Source: Desulfovibrio sp. DV (GTDB taxonomy: Bacteria; Desulfobacterota; Desulfovibrionia; Desulfovibrionales; Desulfovibrionaceae). Taken from it: a stretch of DNA of 35,513 nucleotides. The stretch covers positions 1 to 35,513 of the forward strand of contig NZ_MLBG01000038.1 in the NCBI RefSeq assembly GCF_001936595.1, in the 5' to 3' direction. Positions 1 through 7,917 of the stretch are shown piece after piece. Under the pieces are notes generated by a model. That model worked only from the letters and a program-made list of their open reading frames with translations, did no database searches and was not told the DNA's origin. Within the stretch, counting starts at the first letter, position 1. Every line of letters starts with the position of its first letter. The translations under genes were made by a program, and so were the position numbers.

Positions 1-825
1 TTCCCCGTCGATCGTGACCAGCAGATGGCGAAAGCCGGATTCGGTCATGCGGCTTAGGGCCTCAAAGCACGGCGTGGCTGCATCAATGGCGGCAACCGGC
101 GCGGACATGAGGGTTTCGACCGCAGCGGAAAGCCCGAGGCCCCGGGCCACGGCCCGGCGCAGGTCGCGGTCGGTGACGATGCCGATGACCGTTCCCGAAG
201 CCTCGCGCACCACAACCGAGCCCACGGTGGCCTCTTCCATGATCCGGGCCGTCTGGCGCAAATCCGTGCCGCGCACCACGCCGACAACCCCCCGGGAGGC
301 CACTTCGCCGGCCTGGCGGGTGAAGAGATAATCCCCGTCAGCGGTGTCGGCGGTGTCGGCGGTGCCGGCGGTGCCGGTGCCCTCTGCGGATGTGCGGCAG
401 ACCTGGCGGGCCAGACAGTTGTCAAAGTAGGCCCCGACCTGGGGGTTGCGGCCGGCCACGGCGGCAAACACACTCCCGGGCAGGCGCACCAGGAAGGTGT
501 CGGCGGCAGCGGCCACCCGGCACCCGTCCGGGCATCCGGGCAGGGCTCCGGCCAGCCCGAAACACTCCCCCTCGCCGCGTGCATCCAATAGCCCCGGCCC
601 GTCCTGGCCGGAGCCCACAAAGACCACCCCGCCCCGCTGGATGCAGCAGACCACCGGCTCAAGGGCATCGGGGTCGGCAATGGTCTCGCCTTCAAGATAC
701 AGGGCCACCCGGCCGGCTGCGGCCAATTCGGCCAGATCGGCCGGGGACAGCCGGTCAAAGGGCGGGGCCGTGGCCAGGAAGGCGGTCACGGCATCGGGTT
801 GCAGGGACGGATCGGGCATGGTCAT
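1..825 (-). CDS. Cyclic-nucleotide-binding-like plus CBS-pair protein (3' end outside window)
   Basis: The reading frame is open from the ATG at 825 to the window edge (275 codons seen), so the C-terminus is missing. I translated it by hand. Residues about 15-140 look like a cNMP-binding (Crp-type) beta-barrel. A low-complexity T/A/G/D linker follows at about 147-162, then a CBS pair whose first repeat contains VGSVVVREASGTVIGIVTDR and whose second begins near LMSAPVAAI. A GGAG Shine-Dalgarno lies 6 bases before the ATG, and only 10 bases separate it from the stop of the upstream DUF294 gene. In the usual family cNMP, CBS, CBS and DUF294 domains form one protein; here a DUF294 domain is in the preceding gene. 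A role sensing nucleotides near acetate uptake is inferred from context. Whether a further nucleotidyltransferase domain follows beyond the edge cannot be seen. Confidence 0.8.
   Translation of the reverse strand, partial: MTMPDPSLQPDAVTAFLATAPPFDRLSPADLAELAAAGRVALYLEGETIADPDALEPVVCCIQRGGVVFVGSGQDGPGLLDARGEGECFGLAGALPGCPDGCRVAAAADTFLVRLPGSVFAAVAGRNPQVGAYFDNCLARQVCRTSAEGTGTAGTADTADTADGDYLFTRQAGEVASRGVVGVVRGTDLRQTARIMEEATVGSVVVREASGTVIGIVTDRDLRRAVARGLGLSAAVETLMSAPVAAIDAATPCFEALSRMTESGFRHLLVTIDGE
342..377. repeat. Four-unit 9-bp in-frame tandem repeat
   Basis: Four consecutive 9-base units on the plus strand, two cggtgtcgg followed by two cggtgccgg. They lie in the minus-strand gene between its cNMP and CBS domains and encode repeating Thr-Ala-Asp or Thr-Ala-Gly triplets. 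Because the unit is a multiple of three, gain or loss of units would change linker length without shifting frame. Confidence 0.85.
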
Positions 826-835
826 AGGCTCTCCG

Positions 836-1879
836 TCAGGTCAGACAATGCAGGCTGAAATGGTGTTCGAGGATGTCGCGCAAACGGCCGGCCGCCTTGA
901 GGGCCGTTTCCAGGTCGGCCAGGGCGGCGGCGGAAAGATGCGACAAGACGATGCGGTTTTCCATGGCCCGGCCCTGTCGCCAGGCCTCGGCCTGGGCCGT
1001 AAGGCGCAGGGCCGAAACGATGCGAAGGGCCGTGCGCAAAGCCCCGGCCAGTTCCTCCCCGATCAAAGAGGCAGCAACCAGCCCATCCAGCCGGCCCAGG
1101 GTGTCGGGGGCGCACAGGCCGGCATCCAGAGCCAGGGCCTTTATGCCCAGGACAAGCGGATAGACGGCCGCAGCCTTGAGATCGACCACGCCGTGGCCAA
1201 GGCCAAAGAGTCCACTGGGCAGATGCCCGAAAAGAAGCGCCGGCGGACCAAAACGCAGGGCTTCCCGGGCCAGCCCCCGGGTCAGCAGGGTCGTCCCGGC
1301 TGCCCGTTGGCACAGATGGCCGGCGACGGCGGCAACCAGGGAGGCGTCCCCGGCCACGGGACGCAGGTCGGCCAGCAGGGAGACCGTCAAGACCGCCTCG
1401 GCATCGGGCCGGGCGGCGGCGGCGTCGATGCTTGCGAACCACTGCGCCACGGATTTCCGCCATTGGGGCGAGGCAGCCATGATCCCTTTGGGACACGGCG
1501 GCATGCCGGCCCCGGCCAATACCTCGGCCAGCCTTGCGGCATAGGCGGCAAAGGCCTGCTCGTCGCTGTTTGCCTCGGCGAGGATGAGGGCGTTGTCCTG
1601 GTCCGTGGCCAGAAACTGCTCCCGCCGGCCCTGACTGCCAAGCACGGCCAGGGCGAAGCAGCCGGGCGGATCGTCCGGACCATCCCGGGCCAGCTCGGAA
1701 GCCCGGACCAGAAAGGCGTCGTAGAGCCGGCTGGCCGCACGCCCAACGGCCAGGGCGTCGCTCCCGGGGCCGGCCTTGTCGGCAATGGCCGAGCGAATCC
1801 CTTCGAGCACCCGGCCAAGCCCGGCCGCATTGCCGGCCCGGCCGGTGGCGGTTTCCAGATCCCTGACGACAGCTTCCAT
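836..1879 (-). CDS. DUF294 nucleotidyltransferase-like protein
   Basis: A 347-residue protein. The motif LAVLGSQGRREQFLATDQDN matches the G-S-x-G-R-x-E...D-Q-D-N core of the DUF294 putative nucleotidyltransferase family (GlnD-like fold). It is followed by KGIMAASPQWRKSVAQW and a C-terminal helical region typical of DUF294_C. The ATG at 1879 was chosen over an in-frame TTG at 1900 because GGGAG sits just before it. It lies downstream of the acetate symporter and 10 bases upstream of the cNMP/CBS gene, so the pair probably forms one functional unit. In many proteobacteria a cNMP-CBS-DUF294 protein is encoded beside ActP. The biochemical activity is not established; signalling by nucleotidyl transfer is inferred from the fold. 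Confidence 0.85.
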   Translation of the reverse strand: MEAVVRDLETATGRAGNAAGLGRVLEGIRSAIADKAGPGSDALAVGRAASRLYDAFLVRASELARDGPDDPPGCFALAVLGSQGRREQFLATDQDNALILAEANSDEQAFAAYAARLAEVLAGAGMPPCPKGIMAASPQWRKSVAQWFASIDAAAARPDAEAVLTVSLLADLRPVAGDASLVAAVAGHLCQRAAGTTLLTRGLAREALRFGPPALLFGHLPSGLFGLGHGVVDLKAAAVYPLVLGIKALALDAGLCAPDTLGRLDGLVAASLIGEELAGALRTALRIVSALRLTAQAEAWRQGRAMENRIVLSHLSAAALADLETALKAAGRLRDILEHHFSLHCLT

Positions 1880-1910
1880 GGTGACTCCCAGGTCTAGCAA
1901 ACAACGCCAA

Positions 1911-1941
1911 AACGGGCCGGGGACACTCTCCCCGGCCCGTT
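1911..1941 (-). terminator. Hairpin between the symporter and DUF294 genes
   Basis: A perfect 13-bp inverted repeat, arms aacgggccgggga and tccccggcccgtt, with loop cactc. On the minus strand the stem ends in TT followed by TT, giving four U in the RNA. It sits 7 bases after the symporter stop and 31 bases before the DUF294 start. It may terminate most transcripts and let a fraction through, lowering expression of the two downstream signalling genes. Confidence 0.65.
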
Positions 1942-1948
1942 AGGCAGG

Positions 1949-3496
1949 TTATTCCGCGCCCACGCCCAGGTAGTTGCGAATCTGCTGGGCAGCGTAGAGG
2001 GACTGGGCCTTGGCGTCAGGCACCAGCACCGAACCGAGCCAGCCGACCAGGAAGGCCAAGGGCATGGAGACCAGGGCCGGGTTTTTCCAGGGAAAGATCG
2101 GGGCGGCATTGCCGAGGATGTCCACCCAGACCGTGGGCGACAGGAGGATCAGGCCCACGGCGGCCACGGTGCCGGTGATGATGCTGGCGGCCGCGCCAAA
2201 GGTGCTCGTGCCTTTCCAGAGGATGGAGAGGAGAAGGGCCGGGAAGTTGGCGCTGGCGGCGATGGCAAAGGCCAGACCGACCATGAAGGCCACGTTTTGG
2301 CCTTTGAAGGCCAGTCCGAGCAGGATGGCGATGACGCCAAGGCCGACAGTCGCCCGCTTGGCCACCTTCATCTCGTTTTCCTCGGTCGAGCGCCCGGCCC
2401 GAAACACGTTGGCATAGAGGTCGTGGGACAGGGTGGTGGCCCCGGCCAGGGTCAGTCCGGCCACCACGGCCAGGATGGTGGCGAAGGCCACGGCCGCGAT
2501 GAAGCCGAGGAACACCGTGCCGCCGGTCACTTCGGCCAGGAGCAGGGCCGCCATGTTGCCGCCGGCGTCCACCTTGGCCACCACGTCGCGGCCGACCAGC
2601 ACCATGGCCGCAAAGCCGATGATGAAGGTGAGGATGTAGAAGTAGCCGATCAGTCCGGTGGCGTAGAACACGGATTTGCGGGCGGCCTTGGCGTCGGGCA
2701 CGGTGTAAAAGCGCATGAGGATATGGGGCAGGCCGGCCGTGCCGAACATGAGCGCAATGCCAAGGGACACGGCGTCAAAGGGATTGGCCACCAGCCCGCC
2801 GGGATTGAGCACCTTGTCGCCGTAGGTGGCGGCAGCCGTCCTGAACAGCTCGGTGACGTCGAAGTGGAAATGGGAAAGGGCCATGACCACCATGACCGTG
2901 GCCCCGGCCAGCAGCAGCACGGCCTTGATGATCTGCACCCAGGTGGTGGCCAACATGCCGCCAAAGAGCACGTAGGAAATCATGACCGCGCCCACGATGA
3001 TGATGGCGGTTTCATAGGGCAGGCCGAACATCATCTTGATGAGCGACCCCGAGCCCACCATCTGGGCGATCAGGTAAAAGCACACGGTTAAAAGCGAGCC
3101 GATGGAGGCGGCCACCCGGATGGGTTTCTGGGAAAGCCTGTAGGCCACCACGTCGGCGAAGGTGTATTTGCCGAGGTTTCGCAGCGGTTCGGCGATCAGA
3201 AACATGATGATGGGCCAGCCGACCAGGAAGCCTATGGAATAGATGAGGCCGTCGTAGCCCTTAAGCGACACCAACCCGGCGATGCCCAGGAAGGAGGCGG
3301 CGGACATGTAGTCGCCGGCCAGGGCCAGACCGTTTTGCCAACCCGTGACCGACCGGCCGGCGGCGTAGAACTGCGAGGCCGAACGGCTTTTGCGGGCAGC
3401 ATAATAGGTGATGGCAAGGGTGCCCACGATAAAGACAAAAAAGAAAATGATGGAGGTGGCGTTTGGCTGGCCTATGGTGGTGGTGAACGTGTTCAT
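1949..3496 (-). CDS. actP: Cation/acetate symporter, ActP-like (SSS family)
   Basis: A 515-residue integral membrane protein of the sodium:solute symporter family with about 13 predicted hydrophobic segments. Typical blocks are [20 protein letters not shown] near residues 43-62, [20 protein letters not shown] and, later, a segment containing [17 protein letters not shown]. It is expected to take up acetate (possibly other short carboxylates) with Na+ or H+ across the inner membrane. Its ATG overlaps the stop of the upstream DUF485 gene by four bases (ATGA), the usual DUF485-ActP arrangement. A hairpin follows the stop codon. Family assignment is firm; substrate is inferred from similarity and the DUF485 partner. 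Confidence 0.92.
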   Translation of the reverse strand: MNTFTTTIGQPNATSIIFFFVFIVGTLAITYYAARKSRSASQFYAAGRSVTGWQNGLALAGDYMSAASFLGIAGLVSLKGYDGLIYSIGFLVGWPIIMFLIAEPLRNLGKYTFADVVAYRLSQKPIRVAASIGSLLTVCFYLIAQMVGSGSLIKMMFGLPYETAIIIVGAVMISYVLFGGMLATTWVQIIKAVLLLAGATVMVVMALSHFHFDVTELFRTAAATYGDKVLNPGGLVANPFDAVSLGIALMFGTAGLPHILMRFYTVPDAKAARKSVFYATGLIGYFYILTFIIGFAAMVLVGRDVVAKVDAGGNMAALLLAEVTGGTVFLGFIAAVAFATILAVVAGLTLAGATTLSHDLYANVFRAGRSTEENEMKVAKRATVGLGVIAILLGLAFKGQNVAFMVGLAFAIAASANFPALLLSILWKGTSTFGAAASIITGTVAAVGLILLSPTVWVDILGNAAPIFPWKNPALVSMPLAFLVGWLGSVLVPDAKAQSLYAAQQIRNYLGVGAE

Positions 3497-3816
3497 CCCT
3501 GCTGCTCCCGCATGGCGTGTTTGATGGTGTGCACGGCGCTGTCGTAGTCGTCGTTGGCCCAGCGGACATAGAGGCCGGTGAGCACCCAGGAGGCGATGAT
3601 GACGCCAAGGCCGACCGGGATGCCGAGTGTCAGGCGGTCGGTTATATGGGTGGCGAAGATGTCGGGCCGAAAGGCCAGGATGACGATGAAGCCATAGTAG
3701 ATGGCGAGCATCAACGCAGTCAGGGTCAGGGAGACGGTCCAGCGTTTGCGCACAAGGGCGGTAAACAGGACGGCGTCGGGGACGGAGCCGGAGGCCGGGG
3801 CATGGTCTGGTTGCAT
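3493..3816 (-). CDS. DUF485 membrane protein, partner of the acetate symporter
   Basis: A 107-residue protein with two membrane segments, about residues 32-52 ([19 protein letters not shown]) and 68-88 ([20 protein letters not shown]), followed by [10 protein letters not shown], a hallmark of DUF485 proteins. I chose the ATG at 3816 because AAGGAG lies just upstream; a longer open frame to 3987 reads into GC-rich intergenic DNA. It is the first gene of the symporter operon and overlaps actP by four bases. DUF485 members usually sit beside ActP; a role in assembly or activity of the transporter is often assumed but not shown by the sequence. Confidence 0.88.
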   Translation of the reverse strand: MQPDHAPASGSVPDAVLFTALVRKRWTVSLTLTALMLAIYYGFIVILAFRPDIFATHITDRLTLGIPVGLGVIIASWVLTGLYVRWANDDYDSAVHTIKHAMREQQG

Positions 3817-3924
3817 GGTGTGCTCCTTGGTCGCCGGCGCGCGGGCCGGGCCGGGGTTGGTCCGGGGAGGGCGCGGGGTGCGCCGTCCGCCCCGTCCGAT
3901 GGGGCCATCGGTGCGGGATAGGGC

Positions 3925-3940
3925 AGCAATAAGCGGCCCG
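3925..3940 (-). promoter_or_regulatory. Possible sigma-54 -24/-12 promoter for DUF485-actP
   Basis: On the minus strand CGGGCCGCTTATTGCT has GG and GC separated by ten bases and a full TTGC -12 box. The -24 box deviates from TGGCACG at three positions. It lies about 110 bases before the DUF485 ATG. The rest of 3817-4062 is GC-rich and shows no other recognisable site. Treat as weak. Confidence 0.28.
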
Positions 3941-4062
3941 CGCCGAATTGCCCCGCGAATTTCGGCGGACGGCGGCAATGGCCCCATGGAGGGCGAAAGG
4001 AGCAGAGACAGGGGGAGGTTGCCGTTTACCGGCGGGAAAGAACCGTTTGCCGGGGCAGACGG

Positions 4063-4416
4063 TTAGAGCGGCAGTTCGAGCTGCTTGGGGCGACGTTTTT
4101 CAGCAATGAGACGCTTGAGTTTCCTGGGAGAAACACCCACCCGGTAGGGCCACACGGGGCAGGCCTCTTTTTCGGTGCAACGGCGGATACCCTCGCGGTC
4201 ACCCACGGTGCAGCGCAGGCAAAACCGCCGGATGACCCGCACCACGCGCACCCCGAAGCCTTCCGGGATCTCCTTGAGGCGCAGGGGGTGAAACGGGCAG
4301 GCCCGATCAACGCAGGCAGTCACGAGGCTGCGCTGCCCGCCCATGCAGGCACTGAGGCAATAGCGGCGCACGGCCTCGATGGCGGAAGGAATTTTGGCGG
4401 CGTCGCCCTGGCGCAT
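4063..4416 (-). CDS. Small cysteine-rich protein with two-fold repeat
   Basis: A basic 117-residue protein starting at an ATG preceded by GAGG. It has exactly eight cysteines in two matching sets: C20, C24, C35, C40 (spacing x3, x10, x4, then Pro-Phe-His-Pro) and C66, C69, C80, C86 (spacing x2, x10, x5, then Pro-Val-Trp-Pro-Tyr-Arg). The halves therefore look like an internal duplication of a four-cysteine module that probably binds zinc or an iron-sulfur cluster. Similar C-x2-C...C...CPLxPYR modules occur in small bacterial and phage proteins of unknown function. The C-terminus is Lys/Arg-rich (residues 98-111), which could suit nucleic-acid binding. Downstream of the HupE-NicO gene on the same strand, separated by two hairpins. 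Function unknown. Confidence 0.8.
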   Translation of the reverse strand: MRQGDAAKIPSAIEAVRRYCLSACMGGQRSLVTACVDRACPFHPLRLKEIPEGFGVRVVRVIRRFCLRCTVGDREGIRRCTEKEACPVWPYRVGVSPRKLKRLIAEKRRPKQLELPL

Positions 4417-4431
4417 AGAGCCTCGTTTGGT

Positions 4432-4508
4432 GGCGGCAGCCGTCTGCCGCCGCGGGAATTTCGCCCTTCCATAGTCCGGCCCGGCCAGGCTGGCAACCGC
4501 CGGGCCGG
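4432..4508 (-). other. Two adjacent hairpins between the HupE-NicO and cysteine-rich genes
   Basis: Arms ccggcccggc (4476-4485) and gccgggccgg (4499-4508) form a perfect 10-bp stem. Arms ggcggcag (4432-4439) and ctgccgcc (4444-4451) form an 8-bp stem with a 4-base loop. Neither is followed by a T-run on the minus strand, so they may be Rho-assisted terminators or RNA-stability elements rather than classic intrinsic terminators. The second stem ends 15 bases before the downstream ATG. Confidence 0.5.
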
Positions 4509-4517
4509 CCGTTTTCC

Positions 4518-5954
4518 CTAAAATAGGATCTTTCCCAGGCCAAGATCGACCAGGGCATAGACCGTGGCCAGCGCCCCGATGCCGGCAATGAGAACCGCGC
4601 CCACCAGGGGCAGCCACCGCGCTGCCCGCCCCAGGCTTCCCGAGGCTTCAAGCCCGGTCACGCCCCGCAGGCACAGCAAGCCGAAAAGGGTCAGCACCCC
4701 GGCCAGCCCCAGGCCAAAAGCTGCCGTCAGAGCCAGTCCAAGGGACGCGCGCCCCAGGGCAATGGACCCGAGCATCAGCGCCAGGGCCGAGGGGCACGGG
4801 GCGATGCCGCCGGAGACGCCGAGCACCAGGAGCGGACGCCAGCCAAAGCCGTCCGGCCCGGCGGCCGGGCCGCCACCGTGGCTGTGCCCTGCTCCGCCAT
4901 GGCTATGAAAAGTCCCCCCGTGGCTGTGGCCGCCGTCGCCGTGCCCGTGGCCGGCCCGGCCCAGGCGGCGCACGGCCATGGCAGCGCCAACGCCGAGCAT
5001 CCCCAGGCCCGAGGCCAGGGACAGCCAGGGGAAAAGCCGCTCCTGGTCCACCCGCCCGGCCGCCAGGAGCGCCACAGCACCCAGGGCGAACACGCCCAGG
5101 GTGTGGGTGACGGCCACGGTCAGCCCCAGCCAGACGGCGTGTCGCCAGGTGCCCCGGGAGCCGGCCAGATAGGCGCCGACGAGAGCCTTGCCATGGCCCG
5201 GGGTCAGGGCATGGGCCGCGCCCCAGGCCATGGCCGAAACCAATGCCCCGGCCAGGGCCAGCGGGCTGGCTGTTGGATCGCGCAAAAAGGCCTGCAGCCC
5301 TTCGCCGGCAGGCAGTACGGACAGCCCCGGCAGCCGGACCGGGCCGGTCCCGTCGCCCCAAAGCGCTCGCCAAAGGAGCAGGCCGCCGTATCCGGCAAAA
5401 GCCGCGCCGAGAAGCCCGCGCGCAAGCCCCCGACGCCCCCCGGCCAGCCGGGGAAGCCAGGCCGCCAGGACGGCGGTGACGATCAGGCCGGCGGCGGCAA
5501 CACCCGGCACGAACTGCCAGCCGGCCCGGGAGGCGGCCCAATCCGCGCCGCTGCGCCAGCCAAGACCCGCGCCAATGGCCAGCAGACAGGCCGCCACACC
5601 CCGGAGGGACACGTCCGGCCAGCCGGCGGCCAGACAACCCGCGATAAAGAGTCCAAGCGCGACCACCCCACTCGCCCCGCGGGGAAAAGGCCAGTCGAGG
5701 CCGCCGAGACAGCCGGCAACCAGGGCCAGCGGCACCAGACACATGGCCAGACGCCCGGCCCGGGGTCCGGCTTGAGCCGCCAGAAAACCCATTCCCAGCA
5801 AGGGAATGCAATGTTCCGCCGAGGTCAAAGGATGCAACAGTCCGGCATAAAAATCCCCGACATCGGCGCTGACCATATGCGCCCAGGCCGGTCTGGCCCA
5901 GGCCGCCGTCAGGACAAGGGCGGCACCCACAGTCGATAAAAAGCGCTTGCCCAT
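4518..5954 (-). CDS. HupE-like/NicO fusion, probable nickel/cobalt transporter
   Basis: A 478-residue membrane protein that reads as two transporter parts. After a signal-like start (residues 1-26, ending ARPAWAH), residues 27-200 resemble HupE/UreJ, with H41-P and SAEH48 near the first mature helix. Residues 230-478 carry NicO/RcnA-type motifs: HALTPGHGK at 248-256, THTLGVF at 283-289 and GGIAPCPSA at 382-390. Between them a cytosolic or periplasmic loop (about 336-361) holds nine histidines in Gly-His-Ser repeats, typical of Ni/Co-binding loops. It starts 2 bases after the stop of the upstream HupE gene and is the last gene of a three-gene operon. Metal transport is well supported; direction (uptake or efflux) and the exact metal are not. 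Confidence 0.82.
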   Translation of the reverse strand: MGKRFLSTVGAALVLTAAWARPAWAHMVSADVGDFYAGLLHPLTSAEHCIPLLGMGFLAAQAGPRAGRLAMCLVPLALVAGCLGGLDWPFPRGASGVVALGLFIAGCLAAGWPDVSLRGVAACLLAIGAGLGWRSGADWAASRAGWQFVPGVAAAGLIVTAVLAAWLPRLAGGRRGLARGLLGAAFAGYGGLLLWRALWGDGTGPVRLPGLSVLPAGEGLQAFLRDPTASPLALAGALVSAMAWGAAHALTPGHGKALVGAYLAGSRGTWRHAVWLGLTVAVTHTLGVFALGAVALLAAGRVDQERLFPWLSLASGLGMLGVGAAMAVRRLGRAGHGHGDGGHSHGGTFHSHGGAGHSHGGGPAAGPDGFGWRPLLVLGVSGGIAPCPSALALMLGSIALGRASLGLALTAAFGLGLAGVLTLFGLLCLRGVTGLEASGSLGRAARWLPLVGAVLIAGIGALATVYALVDLGLGKILF

Positions 5955-5956
5955 GG

Positions 5957-6967
5957 CTATCGCCCCAGCATGACGGCGGTTCGGGCGATGGTCAGCCAGG
6001 CCCCGGCCGAGCCGACCAGATAGGCCGGGCCATAGTCCAGCCAGCGCGGCCAGGAGACGCCCAGGCGGCGCACGGAGGCCACAAGCGCCAGCAGCGCCAG
6101 GACAAAGCCGAGCTGGCCGAGTTCAACGCCGACATTGAAGCCGACGAGGGTCGTGGCCAGGGCCTCCCGGGACAGCCCGAGCCCGGCCAGACCGCCGGCA
6201 AAGCCCAGGCCATGGAGCAGGCCGAAGGCAAAGGCGGCCAGATAGGGCCGGCGCACGGTCAGGCTGGTCTGGCCGCGCAGGCGGCACACGATTTCCGGGC
6301 CAAGAAAAAGAATGCTCAGGCCCACCGCGGCATTGACCGGTTCGGCCGGCACGGCAACAAGCCCGAAAACGGCCGCAGCCAGGGTCAGGCTGTGGGCCAC
6401 GGTAAAAGCGGTGATGGTTTTGACGAGCATAAGCCGGGCCGGGGTCAGGCACAACAATCCCAGAATAAACAGCAGGTGGTCGATGCCGTAGGCGATGTGG
6501 CGCACTCCCAGAAGCACGGCGTCGGCAAAGGCCGCCCCGGTTGCTCCCTGGCCGGCCAGGAGCAGGCTGTCGAGGTTGGGGGTGACCACCGCACTGGATA
6601 CGCTGCCGTCACGGCTGACCAGGCGCACCACCACCCCGGCCGTGGAGGCGTCGTGGCCGGCAAAGGTCAGGCGCTGGCCAACCAGCCCTCCCGGGGCAAA
6701 AATCCGCCAGGATTCCAGATGCCAGTCCGGCCAAGCCACCAGGAGCGGCGGCGTCAGCTGGCGCACGCCCTCGGGAAAACGGATGGCAAAGGGCAGGCGC
6801 TGGCCTTCGTACAGCGGTGTGCGCCAGAGCACGTCATAGGAGCCCGGCGACGTTTCCCGCAACTCCAGCACGGCCGGCCGGGTCTCGTGGGCCAGCGATG
6901 CGGCCGGTCCGGCCAGACTGAGCGCCAGCCCAAGCACCAGGGGAAAAAGCCGGAAAAGCCGCCTCAT
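5957..6967 (-). CDS. HupE/UreJ-family membrane protein
   Basis: A 336-residue protein with a signal peptide (about 1-26, ASLAHE). An extracytoplasmic beta-rich domain covers about residues 27-135. Six or so membrane helices follow. Family motifs are clear: GVRHIAYGIDHLLFILGL (H157, D163, H164), AFTVAHSLTLA (H192), LFLGPEIVCRLRG, FGLLHGLGFAGGL (H252) and GFNVGVELGQ (276-285). These His/Asp/Glu residues in membrane segments are proposed metal ligands in HupE nickel permeases. Its ATG overlaps the stop of the parvulin-like gene by four bases and it nearly abuts the HupE-NicO fusion. Probably moves a transition metal across the inner membrane; HupE proteins of this longer type are often found with a peptidyl-prolyl isomerase gene, as here. 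Confidence 0.87.
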   Translation of the reverse strand: MRRLFRLFPLVLGLALSLAGPAASLAHETRPAVLELRETSPGSYDVLWRTPLYEGQRLPFAIRFPEGVRQLTPPLLVAWPDWHLESWRIFAPGGLVGQRLTFAGHDASTAGVVVRLVSRDGSVSSAVVTPNLDSLLLAGQGATGAAFADAVLLGVRHIAYGIDHLLFILGLLCLTPARLMLVKTITAFTVAHSLTLAAAVFGLVAVPAEPVNAAVGLSILFLGPEIVCRLRGQTSLTVRRPYLAAFAFGLLHGLGFAGGLAGLGLSREALATTLVGFNVGVELGQLGFVLALLALVASVRRLGVSWPRWLDYGPAYLVGSAGAWLTIARTAVMLGR

Positions 6968-7845
6968 GGGGCACTCCCTTCAAGGGAGGAAGGCAAAACG
7001 ACGGTATAGCGCGCCCGCATGGCGGCATAGGCCTGCCGCTGCTGTGCATCGCTCTCGGCCTGTTGCCAGGACGCTTCCACCGCCTCCCGGACCGTCTCGA
7101 AGGCCGGCGGCGGACCAGGGGTTGCCGCCTCGATGAAAACCAGATGCCACCCGCCCAGGGAAGGGACCGGCCCCTGCCAGGACCCGACCGGCAGGCGGGT
7201 TGCGGCGGCGGCAAAGGGCTGGCCGAACAGGGCCGCCAGTTCGTCCGGGGTCTGGTCTTGCAGCCGCACGGGAAACTCCGACGGGTCACCCAGGTTGCCG
7301 ACGGCGGGATCGGATACGTCCCGGCCGGACAAGGCGTCTCGGGCCTGGATGGCCTCTTCCTTGGCTTGGCCGTTTCTGGCCCGGTCGGAGAAATAGAGCT
7401 GGGTCATGGTCAGTTCGGCCGGCACGGCGAAGCTCCCGGGGGAGGCTTCGTACAAGGCCCGCAGCGCATCCTCGGACGGTTTCGGCGGCGGCCCGGCCTC
7501 GGCTTCGGCGGCAGCCAGGGCGGCCAGACGACGGCGCACCAGAATGTCCTGGCGCTCCAGCCCGGCGGCCAGGGCCTCGCGAATAAGAACCTCCTCACGC
7601 ACCTGCCCGTCCACCAGCCGGCGCAGTTCGTCCGGCGTCGGGGCGCGGCCCCACTGGATTTGCCACAGCCCGGCCAGCTGGCGCAGATCGTCGTCGGTGA
7701 TGACAATACTCGTGGCAGCCGGCGGCGCGGCAACCGGACGCGTGAAGGCGTTTATGCCAAAGAGCAGTGCCCCGAGGCACACGAAATGCACCAGCGGCTC
7801 ACGCACCACTCTGGCGCAAAAGGAGATAACAACCTGTCGATCCAT
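6964..7845 (-). CDS. Membrane-anchored peptidyl-prolyl isomerase, PpiC/parvulin-like
   Basis: A 293-residue protein with one N-terminal membrane anchor (about 18-35, LVHFVCLGALLFGINAF). A SurA/PpiD-type helical N-domain follows (DELRRLVDGQVREEVLIREA) and then a parvulin-like domain (about 140-255) ending in GPVPSLGGWHLVFIE. It should act as a folding factor on the periplasmic side. It is translationally coupled (ATGA) to the HupE gene, suggesting it helps fold the extracytoplasmic domain of that transporter; this is an inference from the operon. The Shine-Dalgarno at this ATG is weak, and I see no better start. First gene of the tight three-gene cluster. Confidence 0.85.
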   Translation of the reverse strand: MDRQVVISFCARVVREPLVHFVCLGALLFGINAFTRPVAAPPAATSIVITDDDLRQLAGLWQIQWGRAPTPDELRRLVDGQVREEVLIREALAAGLERQDILVRRRLAALAAAEAEAGPPPKPSEDALRALYEASPGSFAVPAELTMTQLYFSDRARNGQAKEEAIQARDALSGRDVSDPAVGNLGDPSEFPVRLQDQTPDELAALFGQPFAAAATRLPVGSWQGPVPSLGGWHLVFIEAATPGPPPAFETVREAVEASWQQAESDAQQRQAYAAMRARYTVVLPSSLEGSAP

Positions 7846-7917
7846 GCCGGCAGATGGCCCGGTCCGGGGTGTTTTGGCAAGCCCGGCGTCACCCGGAATC
7901 GCCCAACCCGGCCAGGG

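Noticed and set aside
446-1897. 483-codon plus-strand frame opposite the cNMP-CBS and DUF294 genes
   Set aside because: Antisense to two genes with recognisable domains.
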